A stretch of DNA of 38,922 bases from assembly GCA_900542285.1 (NCBI GenBank), contig UQNF01000012.1, positions 1 through 38,922 of the forward strand, in the 5' to 3' direction. The DNA comes from an uncultured Clostridium sp. GTDB lineage: Bacteria; Bacillota; Clostridia; Christensenellales; CAG-138. How positions within the stretch are numbered: position 1 is the first letter of the stretch; every line of letters begins with the position of its first letter. The notes beneath the pieces were generated by a model that had not been told where the DNA came from, searched no databases, and saw nothing but the letters and a program-made list of their open reading frames with translations. Position numbers and translations under genes: made by a program. This document shows positions 9,222-17,180 of the stretch, piece by piece.

Positions 9222-9250
9222 ATTATAACACGGTCCGTTTATATTTGCAA
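9222..9250 (-). promoter_or_regulatory. Sigma-A promoter of the rimP-nusA-infB operon
   Basis: On the minus strand TTGCAA (9250-9245) and TATAAT (9227-9222) are separated by exactly 17 bases. Transcription would start near 9215, giving an approximately 80-nt leader that contains the hairpin. It lies in the 185-bp gap between polC and rimP. Confidence 0.88.
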
Positions 9251-9320
9251 CAGCTTTTTTGAAAAAACTTGCTTATATTTATGAGTTTTTCCCAAAAAGC
9301 AATTAACAATTCGAGATTTT

Positions 9321-12300
9321 TCAGAACATTGATACCTGATTGCTGCTCGGAAGCTCATCAAGACATCCAAGCCGCTCAAGCTTTTCCATAATGGATGAAT
9401 TGGCCTTGGTCCTTGCTGCAAAGTCCTCGCGCGAAAGATACCTGCCTCCGGAAGCTCCCTGTTCAATGCACTGCGCCGCATTCGCGCCCAGGCCGGCAAT
9501 AGCGTTGAACGGAGGGCGTATCCTGCCGTCCTCAATGACGAACCGAGTCGCCTTGGACTTATAGATATCCACAGGCAGCAGTTCTATGCCCCTAAGGTTC
9601 ATCTCATAAACAATTTCAAGGATAACCATCTGTTCGTCATCGATATTATCCGTCTTATCCTTGCTCTTTATTGCTTGTATCCGCTCGAGCACGGCATCGG
9701 CGCCGCCATAGCACTGCTCGATATCGAATTTATCTGCGCGCACGGTGAAGTACACCGAATAGAAAGCAAGCGGATAATGCACCTTGTAGTAAGCAACGCG
9801 GAATCCCATCATTACATAAGCCGCAGCGTGCGCGCGTGGGAACATGTATTTTATCTTTTTACAGCTGTCGATGTACCACTGCGGAACATTGTTCTTATGC
9901 ATGGCGTCCTCCATTTCCGGAGTCAATCCCCTGCCCTTTCGAACGCTTTCCATGGTTTTGAACGACAGTGCCGGCTCTTCGCCGCACGCAATGAGGTAAT
10001 TCATAATGTCATCACGAGTACAGATGGCGTGCATCAGGGTCGTCGTGCCGCTTGTGATAAGATCCTGCGCATTGCCAAGCCAAACGTCGGTGCCGTGAGA
10101 GAGTCCCGATATTCGCACAAGCTCCTCCATCGTGGTCGGACGAGTATCCATCAGCATCCCTCGCACGAATTTTGTGCCGAACTCCGGTATTCCAAGGCTT
10201 CCGACATCGCATTCAAGTGCCGCAAGCGAAATATGAAGCGTCTCCTCGCTTCTGAAAAGGGACATCGTTTCAGGGTCCGACAGCGGTATGCTCTTTGGAT
10301 CCAGCCCGGTGACATCCTGGAGCATTCTCAGCGTAGTTGGGTCATCATGCCCCAGAATATCGAGCTTGACTAACTTATCGTCCAACGCGTGGAAATCAAA
10401 GTGCGTGGTTATGCTCTCCGCCTCCTCCTTTTCGGCAGGATGCTGAACGGGACAGAAATCATATATCTCAAGGTCTGCCGGAACGATAACGATTCCGCCA
10501 GGATGCTGGCCCGTGGTTCTCCGCGTGCCGACGCAGCCTGCGGCAAGCCTTATCTTTTCCGCCTCGGAAACGGAGATATTGTTCTGCTCGCAATAGTTCT
10601 GAACATATCCGTATGCGGTCTTTTCCTTGACCTCGGACAGCGTCCCTGCTCGGAAGGCATGGCCCTCGCCGAACATTGTCTCGGTGAATTTATGCGCAAC
10701 GGGCTGATATTCACCGGAGAAGTTCAGGTCGATATCGGGGGTCTTGTCGCCCTTGAAGCCAAGGAAGGTTTCAAACGGAATATCATAGCCGTCCCTTGCA
10801 AGCGGAGTTCCGCAGACCGGGCAGAACTTTTCGGGCAAATCTATTCCGCATCGGGAGCTGTCCCCGACATCTGGAAATTCGCTGTATTTGCAGTTTGGAC
10901 AGCGATAGTGTGCAGGGAGGGAATTTACCTCCGTTATGCCTGCCATATGTGCAACGAACGATGAGCCGACCGATCCTCGAGAGCCGACAAGATACCCGTC
11001 GCTGTTAGATTTATGCACAAGCTTTTGCGCGACCATGTACAGCGAAGAATAGCCGTTTCCTATTATGGAGCCAAGCTCCTTATCAAGACGCTTCTGAACT
11101 ACTTCCGGAAGCGTCTCCCCATACAGCTCATGCGCCCTTGTTAGCGCAAGCATCTGGAGCTCGTCGGCTGCGCCCTCCAGCTCCGGAGAGTAGGTCTGCT
11201 TGTCATCAAGGAACGGCCTCAATTTGCCGCAGCGGTCAGCTATGGCATTCGGATTATCTATGACTATCTCGCGAGCCTTATCCACACCAAGATAGCTGAA
11301 CTCCTCAAGCATCTCGTCCGTTGTCTTAAAGTAGAGCGGCGGCTGTATGGCAGCATCCTTGTAGCCCATGCCGGTCATGAGCACTGCGCGGAAGATCGAA
11401 TCCTCCGGCTCCATAAAATGCACGTCACCGGTCGCAACGACGGGCTTGCCCAGCTTATCGCCAAGTTCAACTATTCTTCTGTTGTATTCGCGAAGATCCT
11501 CTTCATCACGGGCAACGCCCTCACGAATGAGAAACGCATTGTTGCCGATGGGCTGTACCTCAAGGTAATCATAGAACGACGCTATACGCTCTATCCTTTC
11601 TTCGCTCTCCTTGTTTACAAGCGCACGGAACAATTCGCCCGCTTCACATGCTGAGCCTACGATAATACCCTCCCTGTGGATGTTGAGCAGGCTTCTCGGA
11701 ATCCTGGGAGTCTTGTAGAAATGGTCGAGATTGGAATAAGAGATCAGCTTGTACAGGTTCTTTAACCCGGGCTGCGTTTCGGCGAGCAGGATTATGTGAT
11801 TCGTCCTTTGCTTCGCCATATTTTCTATCGATGAATCGATAAGCGGCAGGGTATCTACATTCCGCTCCCTGCACTGCGAAATCAGATCAACCGCAAGCTT
11901 TGCCGTCCAATCCGCACCGGAGGAAGCGTCCAGCTCCGGCATTTGGCGCTGTTCGCTCTTAAGATCACGCCTAATGTACTGCATCAGCATCGACGTGGAC
12001 ACACATTCAGCCTTCAGCCCACAGTCACCGCTCATAAGCATATGCAGGCATTTCAGCTGCTCCGGGTCATGGATCACTATGCGCTCATCACCGATAAACT
12101 CGCTTAACAGCTTCACCGCTTCTTCTATGCTCGGCGCACCGTCAATAATCTCTGCGTCATAGCCTGTGAGCTCCATTATAGCCTTTGTCGGAGGAACATT
12201 CGGGTTAACCGGCGTCACAAAGCTTTCGAGCATCGCTCCGTCCGCATCAAAGCGGCGTGCAGCAAGGGAAAACACCCTTGCATGAATGCCGCTTCCTATC

Positions 12301-13523
12301 GCATTCATTGAAACCGCAGCAAAACTGCCCTGAGCAGGTACCAGCTCACAGTCCGGAAGCAGATAGCCTTCGCAGCCGAAAATCATCTTGATACCGTTCT
12401 TTTTCGCCGCCTTGTGCGCCATCGGGAAGGAATGAACAACGCCATGATCGGTTATGGCAATAGCCTTATGCCCCCATTTTGCGGCAAGCGCAATTACCTC
12501 GTTCACTCCGCAGGTCGCGTCCATTGCCGACATCTGGGTGTGCAGATGCAGCTCCACACGCTTGTCCTCGGCGGTATCCATGCGGCTTTCGACGTTGCGG
12601 CGGTTAATATCCATGGCGAACATGCAGTAATCCCTCGTATAGGAGTCATACCGATAGTTGCCTCTGACCAGAAGGGCGGCTCCGTCGCTCTGAGCTTTTT
12701 CCAGCAAGGTTATGGTTCGCTGCTGCTCCACAGACTCCGGAAAGAGCTTGACGGCCACGGTATTGGTCTTATCCGTTATGAAAACGGTGATCACTGCGGT
12801 ATTCTTTTTAGTAATGAAGACTTCCCGGCTTATCACAGTGCCCTGCACCACGACCTTGCCGGACTTATCGTTCAGCTCCGACATGGGAATGATCTCCGGC
12901 TTTCTTATCTCCTTGCCGAAGATGATATCCTTGGGATCAATATGTTCCGCCGGTTTTTTCTTCCGCTCCCTGACGGGGAGCATTGGAGGACGCGCGTATT
13001 GACGCACGACGGTACTTCCGTCCATGCCGTCATTGAGGCTGCTGTCCACGGCCACATGTATTGCGGCATCCAAGCCGTAGTTTTTCAGCAGAAGCGCACG
13101 GAATTCAGATGCTGACTGCTGCGTTATGACCCTTTCATAGCGTGCAGGAATAAACAGGGTGAATTCATTCCCACTGTTTCTAACACGACAGCGCTGCAAG
13201 ATAGGCATAAGCTGCGGAGCATATCTTCCCCAGGTATCGATAAGCCCATTGCCATACTCATTATCCGCCCTCAGCTGACCCATTGCGTCCTCATACTCGA
13301 CTTTGAGATCGATATGAGCTTCATCCGTGCAGAGGTCAAAAGCAAAGCAGCGCATAAACACCGTTATCTCCTCCGGCAGGAGCAGGCGGTGCGATTTCAG
13401 TGCGATATAGTATTTGCCCTCGTCCTCTACGTAAACAATACTCTTGATAATGATAATTTCGTTTTGAACATACGAATGCATTACTTCCTGATTCGTTTCG
13501 TTCGAAAGTGCATTATACTCCAT
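9321..13523 (-). CDS. polC: PolC-type DNA polymerase III alpha subunit with degenerate exonuclease
   Basis: Main replicative polymerase of low-GC Gram-positives. The 1400-aa protein has an N-terminal domain, an OB fold (about 220-310), a PHP domain split by the exonuclease insertion (about 322-400 and 565-760), the zinc-binding site (Cys 875, 878, 892, 901, 904), and the polymerase core with Asp 930, 932 (TPDIDLNFSG) and 1055 (KLDILGHD). All nine PHP metal ligands seem present (H326, H328, D335, H360, E385, H576, C626, D700, H702). The exonuclease fold at about 398-560 is recognisable (FVTPVNPNVP, IMELTGY, IEEAVKLLSEFIGD), but its motifs are lost: FDIETTG is replaced by VSMNAIG, HNA.FD by HDPEQL, and H.A..DA by LDASSGA. 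The ATG has a GGGA-type site upstream. Confidence 0.97.
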   Translation of the reverse strand: MEYNALSNETNQEVMHSYVQNEIIIIKSIVYVEDEGKYYIALKSHRLLLPEEITVFMRCFAFDLCTDEAHIDLKVEYEDAMGQLRADNEYGNGLIDTWGRYAPQLMPILQRCRVRNSGNEFTLFIPARYERVITQQSASEFRALLLKNYGLDAAIHVAVDSSLNDGMDGSTVVRQYARPPMLPVRERKKKPAEHIDPKDIIFGKEIRKPEIIPMSELNDKSGKVVVQGTVISREVFITKKNTAVITVFITDKTNTVAVKLFPESVEQQRTITLLEKAQSDGAALLVRGNYRYDSYTRDYCMFAMDINRRNVESRMDTAEDKRVELHLHTQMSAMDATCGVNEVIALAAKWGHKAIAITDHGVVHSFPMAHKAAKKNGIKMIFGCEGYLLPDCELVPAQGSFAAVSMNAIGSGIHARVFSLAARRFDADGAMLESFVTPVNPNVPPTKAIMELTGYDAEIIDGAPSIEEAVKLLSEFIGDERIVIHDPEQLKCLHMLMSGDCGLKAECVSTSMLMQYIRRDLKSEQRQMPELDASSGADWTAKLAVDLISQCRERNVDTLPLIDSSIENMAKQRTNHIILLAETQPGLKNLYKLISYSNLDHFYKTPRIPRSLLNIHREGIIVGSACEAGELFRALVNKESEERIERIASFYDYLEVQPIGNNAFLIREGVARDEEDLREYNRRIVELGDKLGKPVVATGDVHFMEPEDSIFRAVLMTGMGYKDAAIQPPLYFKTTDEMLEEFSYLGVDKAREIVIDNPNAIADRCGKLRPFLDDKQTYSPELEGAADELQMLALTRAHELYGETLPEVVQKRLDKELGSIIGNGYSSLYMVAQKLVHKSNSDGYLVGSRGSVGSSFVAHMAGITEVNSLPAHYRCPNCKYSEFPDVGDSSRCGIDLPEKFCPVCGTPLARDGYDIPFETFLGFKGDKTPDIDLNFSGEYQPVAHKFTETMFGEGHAFRAGTLSEVKEKTAYGYVQNYCEQNNISVSEAEKIRLAAGCVGTRRTTGQHPGGIVIVPADLEIYDFCPVQHPAEKEEAESITTHFDFHALDDKLVKLDILGHDDPTTLRMLQDVTGLDPKSIPLSDPETMSLFRSEETLHISLAALECDVGSLGIPEFGTKFVRGMLMDTRPTTMEELVRISGLSHGTDVWLGNAQDLITSGTTTLMHAICTRDDIMNYLIACGEEPALSFKTMESVRKGRGLTPEMEDAMHKNNVPQWYIDSCKKIKYMFPRAHAAAYVMMGFRVAYYKVHYPLAFYSVYFTVRADKFDIEQCYGGADAVLERIQAIKSKDKTDNIDDEQMVILEIVYEMNLRGIELLPVDIYKSKATRFVIEDGRIRPPFNAIAGLGANAAQCIEQGASGGRYLSREDFAARTKANSSIMEKLERLGCLDELPSSNQVSMF

Positions 13524-13543
13524 TTCCGTCCCTTCAAATCAAA

Positions 13544-14596
13544 TCAAGCCTTGGCAAGCTCGGCAGCATCGGCGATGAACCTGTCGATTACCTGCGGCAG
13601 CAAATCGGAATAGACTATTTCTCCGTGCCTGAACACGACCGCATTCCTTGAGCCGAACGCAATGCCGATATCCGCTTCCCTCGCTTCGCCCGGGCCGTTT
13701 ACCGCACAGCCCATAACCGCCACGCGTATGGGTCTTCCCTCACTTGGCAAGGCTTTCCTGACCCTTTCCGCAATTTCGGGAAGATCAACCCTGGTTCTTC
13801 CGCAAGTGGGGCAGCTTACAAGCTCCGGTCCGAAGCTCCTGACCCCGGAAAAAGCAAGGATCTTCTTTGCCGCCTCAACCTCCTGCACTACATCGCCGGT
13901 GACGGAAACGCGCACGGTATCGCCAATGCCGTCCAGGAGCAGCGAACCTATCCCTATCGCCGACTTAAGTATTGCATCTTCTCCAATGCCTGCCTCCGTC
14001 ACACCGAGATGCAGCGGATACGGGAAGCGCCGGGAAGCCAGGCGATAGGCCTTGATCATCATCGGTACGCTTGAAGCTTTAAGCGATATGACTATGTCAT
14101 CAAAGCCTTCTTTTTCAAGAAGCCGAACATGCTGCGCCGCACTCTCGACCAACGCCTCTGCACACACGCCGTATTTGTTCAGAAGCTCCTTATCCAGCGA
14201 ACCTCCGTTCACGCCAATGCGGATCGGCACATGGTGCATCTTTGCGCATGCCACCAGCTCCCTGACCTTTGCTTCCGAGCCAATGTTTCCCGGATTGATC
14301 CTTACCTTTGAAATGCCTGCCTCAATGGAAGCGATCGCCAGTCTATGGTCAAAATGAATATCTGCAACAAGCGGAATATGTATTGCAGCAAGTATCGTCT
14401 TCAGCGCTTCAACGCATTTTTCATCATAGACCGATGAGCGGACTATCTCACAGCCAGCATTTTCAAGCTCATGTATCTGAGCTATTGTTGCTTCGGCATT
14501 TCGGGTGTCCGTGTTCGTCATCGACTGAATAGGAATGGAAGCTCCGCCGCCGATCGGCACGGAGCCCACAAGAACTCGTTTGGTATTCATGGTCAT
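13544..14596 (-). CDS. ispG: 4-hydroxy-3-methylbut-2-enyl diphosphate synthase (flavodoxin)
   Basis: Iron-sulfur enzyme of the methylerythritol phosphate pathway to isoprenoids, converting methylerythritol cyclodiphosphate to HMBPP. The 350-aa bacterial form has a TIM barrel (IPIQSMTNTDTRN, VADIHFDHRLA, RINPGNIG) and C-terminal cluster ligands in SCPTCGRTRVDL and MGCAVNGPGEA. The first ATG shares a base with the nitroreductase stop (TAATG). AAAGG upstream fits this ATG (4-nt spacing) or the one two codons later (10-nt), so the start may shift by two residues. The ispG-polC neighbourhood is common in Clostridia. Confidence 0.95.
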   Translation of the reverse strand: MTMNTKRVLVGSVPIGGGASIPIQSMTNTDTRNAEATIAQIHELENAGCEIVRSSVYDEKCVEALKTILAAIHIPLVADIHFDHRLAIASIEAGISKVRINPGNIGSEAKVRELVACAKMHHVPIRIGVNGGSLDKELLNKYGVCAEALVESAAQHVRLLEKEGFDDIVISLKASSVPMMIKAYRLASRRFPYPLHLGVTEAGIGEDAILKSAIGIGSLLLDGIGDTVRVSVTGDVVQEVEAAKKILAFSGVRSFGPELVSCPTCGRTRVDLPEIAERVRKALPSEGRPIRVAVMGCAVNGPGEAREADIGIAFGSRNAVVFRHGEIVYSDLLPQVIDRFIADAAELAKA

Positions 14597-15153
14597 TAGG
14601 CCTTTATTTCAATTACATGGCTTTCATCCCACTCATGGGGATCCTTATCCATCGCAGGATGTCCAATGGCGATTCCGATCCGGAATTTGAATTCCTCAGG
14701 TACTCCCAGCAGCTTTTGAAGTGCTTCTCCCCTCTTACCTCTAAATGCCAAGCTTGGCATGCCCAGTATAACCGAATCAAGTCCCAAAGCCTTCGCCGCA
14801 AGCGCAAGGTTTTGAACTGCTATCCCGGCGTCAACTCCGGCATAATTTGATTCCTTGCCGAAAATGCCGACAAACAGCGGCGCATCATATATGACCTTTC
14901 CGTTTCTCGACAGTATTCTTTCAAGAAATGCAGTGTCTCCGGCATCGCGAACCGCCTCGACGACATCATTTTCGATTCGAGTAATAACGGAAGCATCGCT
15001 TACAAAAGCAAAACGCTGATCGTTCCTGTTCATGGCTGTCGGTGCGCTCAGCGCCGCCTGCTTAAGCAAAAAGAGTTCTTCATCGGTCAGTTTAGTATCC
15101 TTGTACGCCCTGATGCTGCGTCTTAAAAGCATGGTTTTGATTACTTCGTTCAT
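14596..15153 (-). CDS. Nitroreductase-family FMN oxidoreductase
   Basis: Probable FMN-dependent NAD(P)H oxidoreductase; the physiological substrate cannot be told. The 185-aa protein begins with the family signature MLLRRSIRAYKDTKLTDEE, then QAALSAPTAMNRNDQRFAFV. The FMN/NAD region is GVDAGIAVQNLALAAKALGL, followed by GLDSVILGM and FRIGIAIGHP. The ATG at 15153 is chosen because AGGAG lies seven bases upstream and homology starts there. The open frame extends 50 codons further, but across the promoter. It is the first gene of a transcript continuing into ispG and polC. Confidence 0.88.
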   Translation of the reverse strand: MNEVIKTMLLRRSIRAYKDTKLTDEELFLLKQAALSAPTAMNRNDQRFAFVSDASVITRIENDVVEAVRDAGDTAFLERILSRNGKVIYDAPLFVGIFGKESNYAGVDAGIAVQNLALAAKALGLDSVILGMPSLAFRGKRGEALQKLLGVPEEFKFRIGIAIGHPAMDKDPHEWDESHVIEIKA

Positions 15154-15171
15154 CCTTCTGCTCCTATCTGT

Positions 15172-15183
15172 TTGATATATCAA
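15172..15183. promoter_or_regulatory. Palindrome TTGATATATCAA at the nitroreductase start of transcription
   Basis: A perfect 12-bp palindrome directly follows, and by one base overlaps, the -10 box of the nitroreductase promoter, so a protein bound there would block transcription. It resembles an Fnr half-site pair but with two instead of four central bases. The regulator is unknown. Confidence 0.4.
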
Positions 15184-15211
15184 GTATAACTCATCCCATT
15201 CGATTTGGCAA
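15183..15211 (-). promoter_or_regulatory. Sigma-A promoter of nitroreductase-ispG-polC
   Basis: On the minus strand TTGCCA (15211-15206) and TATACT (15188-15183) are spaced by 17 bases, 30 bases before the nitroreductase ATG. No other promoter is evident before ispG or polC, so it probably serves all three. Confidence 0.85.
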
Positions 15212-15277
15212 GCCGATTTGTTTTCAAATTTTGTTCTGATTTTTTTGAATGATAATCCCCACTTCGGCAAGAATAAT

Positions 15278-15311
15278 CGTATAGAACAGCATTTTCTGTT
15301 CACACTATACG
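15278..15311. repeat. Two overlapping inverted repeats upstream of the small membrane ORF
   Basis: CGTATAG (15278-15284) is mirrored by CTATACG (15305-15311), and inside it GAACAG (15284-15289) is mirrored by CTGTTC (15296-15301). Three extra bases on the right make it a bulged hairpin or a composite operator. It lies immediately before the ribosome site of the plus-strand mini-gene. Confidence 0.5.
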
Positions 15312-15326
15312 ATGGGAGGCGAAGAG

Positions 15327-15470
15327 ATGAAAGTAGTGAGTTTTATTTCCGGTTTAGCGATTGGTATGGCGGCAGCGGCGGCAGCGGTGTCCGCAATGTA
15401 TCCCGACATACCCAAGCGCATGAAGCGTGACGGGAAGCATATGATGCGTGCCGTTAAAAAGATGGTCTGA
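15327..15470 (+). CDS. 47-aa predicted single-pass membrane protein
   Basis: Short gene that I do not recognise. It begins with ATG seven bases after GGGAGG, a strong ribosome site. The product has an N-terminal hydrophobic helix rich in Gly and Ala (residues about 4-22, ending VSAMYP), then a basic tail (KRMKRDGKHMMRAVKKMV). By the positive-inside rule the tail would be cytoplasmic. It is transcribed away from the nitroreductase and ends 44 bases before a strong terminator, so it is probably a single-gene unit. No clear sigma-A promoter is visible. Confidence 0.6.
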   Translation: MKVVSFISGLAIGMAAAAAAVSAMYPDIPKRMKRDGKHMMRAVKKMV

Positions 15471-15514
15471 TTCAAAGTAGGTTCTAAGTCTTTATTGTGT
15501 TATCTCCTGAAAAG

Positions 15515-15547
15515 GCATAGGGGGCTCCCGCGCGGAGTCCCCTATGC
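15515..15547. terminator. Strong stem-loop between convergent genes
   Basis: A 14-bp stem with one G-T wobble (15515-15528 with 15534-15547) and a CGCGC loop lies between the convergent mini-gene and the fumarate-reductase-type flavoprotein gene. Tails are TTTATGG on the plus side and CTTTTC on the minus side, so it likely terminates both transcripts. Confidence 0.85.
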
Positions 15548-15560
15548 TTTATGGCTTAAT

Positions 15561-17162
15561 TCAGTTATTCTTCCTTGTGTAATCCGGCAGAAGCTTGGGT
15601 GAAACCTCGTCAGTTTCAACGCCGGCTTCGGCGCGTTCCGCTTCAAAGCGCGCGATATGATCGAGAGTCAGCTTTCCTATTTCAACATCCTTAGCCCGAG
15701 CAGCAGCGTTTTTGCCGGCGTTTCTTCCGAATACGATGACATCGAGCAGTGAATTGCCCATGAGCCTGTTCCTTCCATGAATGCCGCCGACAACTTCGCC
15801 TGCCGCAAACAGATTCGGAACATTCGGAGTCATTCCGCTTACATCGATATCCAAGCCCCCATTCTGATAATGAAGGGTCGGGTAAACGAGAATGGGCTCC
15901 TTCCTTATATCAATGCCGTAGTTCATAAACATACGAAGCATTGCAGGAATCCTCTTTTCAATGGTTCCCTCGCCATGAATACGCTCTATCATCGGAGTAT
16001 CGAGCCAAACGGCCTTGCCGCTTCCGGTATCAACACCGTTGTTCCTATCCGAGCATTCGCGGATAATGGAAGCCGCGGACACGTCCCTGGTCTCCAGCGG
16101 ATGCATGAAAACGGTACCATTGCAGTTCACAAGCTTTGCGCCGAGCGAACGCACCTTTTCGGTCACGAGTGCCCCGAAGATCTGCGATGGATATGCTGCG
16201 CCGGTGGGATGATATTGGAGCGTATCGGCATACAGAAGCTTTGCACCGACGCGATAGCCTAATGCCAAGCCGTCCGCCGTTGCGCCGTAGTGGTTTGATG
16301 TCGGGAATCCCTGATAATGCATTCTTCCTGCGCCGCCGGTTGCAAGGATAACCGTCTTTGCCCTCGCGACCATCAGCTCCCCGGTCTCCATATTCATCAG
16401 AACCGCGCCTGCGGCTCTGCCGTCTTCATCGAGTATCAGTTCGATAGCGGCGGTAAAGTCCACGACAGGTATGCCAAGATTGATGACCTCGTCACGCAGG
16501 GTGCGCATTATCTCAGCTCCGGTATAGTCCTTGGCAGCGTGCATTCTCTTTCTGGATGTACCGCCGCCATGGGTGGTTATCATCGTACCGTCCGCAGCCT
16601 TATCGAACTCAACTCCGAGCTTATTAAGCCAAAGAATTGCATCCGGAGCATCGCATACGAGCTTTGCAAGCAATTCCTTCTTGGCAGCGAAATGACCGCC
16701 GCCGAATGCATCGAGATAGTGGATCGCAGGGGAGTCGTTCGCCTTATCCGCAGCCTGGATACCACCCTCGGCCATCATCGTGTTGGCATCGCCGATGCGA
16801 AGCTTTGTAACTATCATGGTCTTGGCGCCTGCATTCGCCGCCTCGATCGCAGCTGATGCGCCTGCGCCGCCGCCTCCGATGATAAGCACATCAACATCAT
16901 AGCGGATATCACTCAAATCGACCTGTTCGGGAGTTATCCTGCTGTGCGCTTCAAGAAGCTCCGCAAGCTCATGCGGCACTTCTTCCCCCTTGTTCGGGCC
17001 AAATTGCAAGGCTGAGAATTCACTCTTTTTATAATCGGGATGATAGGCCCTGAGAAGGCTATCCTTCTCCTCGGCAGTCATCCTCTTGGGTTCAAATGTT
17101 ACATTGCTTTCCCTTGCCGCTTCAACGGCCGCAAGCGAAGCCTGAAATTCAGCGGAATACAT
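15561..17162 (-). CDS. Soluble fumarate reductase/succinate dehydrogenase-type flavoprotein
   Basis: FAD enzyme predicted to reduce fumarate or a related enoate. The 533-aa protein has an unusual N-terminal extension of about 88 residues, then a Rossmann FAD site (VDVLIIGGGGAGASAAIEA). Substrate residues of the FrdA/SdhA family are conserved: HPTG at His318, TEKVR at Arg338, TRD at Arg359, PTLHY at His431 and NRLMGNS at Arg466. The position of the covalent-FAD histidine is Asn127 (DANTMMAEGG), so FAD should be bound non-covalently, as in NadB and archaeal TfrA. No membrane anchor gene follows. GGAGG lies 10 bases before the ATG. It is last in a ten-gene operon. An aspartate-oxidase role is unlikely given the context. 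Confidence 0.85.
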   Translation of the reverse strand: MYSAEFQASLAAVEAARESNVTFEPKRMTAEEKDSLLRAYHPDYKKSEFSALQFGPNKGEEVPHELAELLEAHSRITPEQVDLSDIRYDVDVLIIGGGGAGASAAIEAANAGAKTMIVTKLRIGDANTMMAEGGIQAADKANDSPAIHYLDAFGGGHFAAKKELLAKLVCDAPDAILWLNKLGVEFDKAADGTMITTHGGGTSRKRMHAAKDYTGAEIMRTLRDEVINLGIPVVDFTAAIELILDEDGRAAGAVLMNMETGELMVARAKTVILATGGAGRMHYQGFPTSNHYGATADGLALGYRVGAKLLYADTLQYHPTGAAYPSQIFGALVTEKVRSLGAKLVNCNGTVFMHPLETRDVSAASIIRECSDRNNGVDTGSGKAVWLDTPMIERIHGEGTIEKRIPAMLRMFMNYGIDIRKEPILVYPTLHYQNGGLDIDVSGMTPNVPNLFAAGEVVGGIHGRNRLMGNSLLDVIVFGRNAGKNAAARAKDVEIGKLTLDHIARFEAERAEAGVETDEVSPKLLPDYTRKNN

Positions 17163-17180
17163 AGCTGTTTAACCTCCACA

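Noticed and set aside
9255..9301. Intrinsic terminator after polC
   Set aside because: TTGCTT and AAGCAA with a TTTTTT tail can be paired on the minus strand, but the loop exceeds 20 bases and the stem is AT-rich and short; not convincing.
15172..15183. Classical Fnr box at the nitroreductase promoter
   Set aside because: The half-sites TTGAT/ATCAA match, but the spacer is two rather than four bases, so Fnr-type binding is doubtful.
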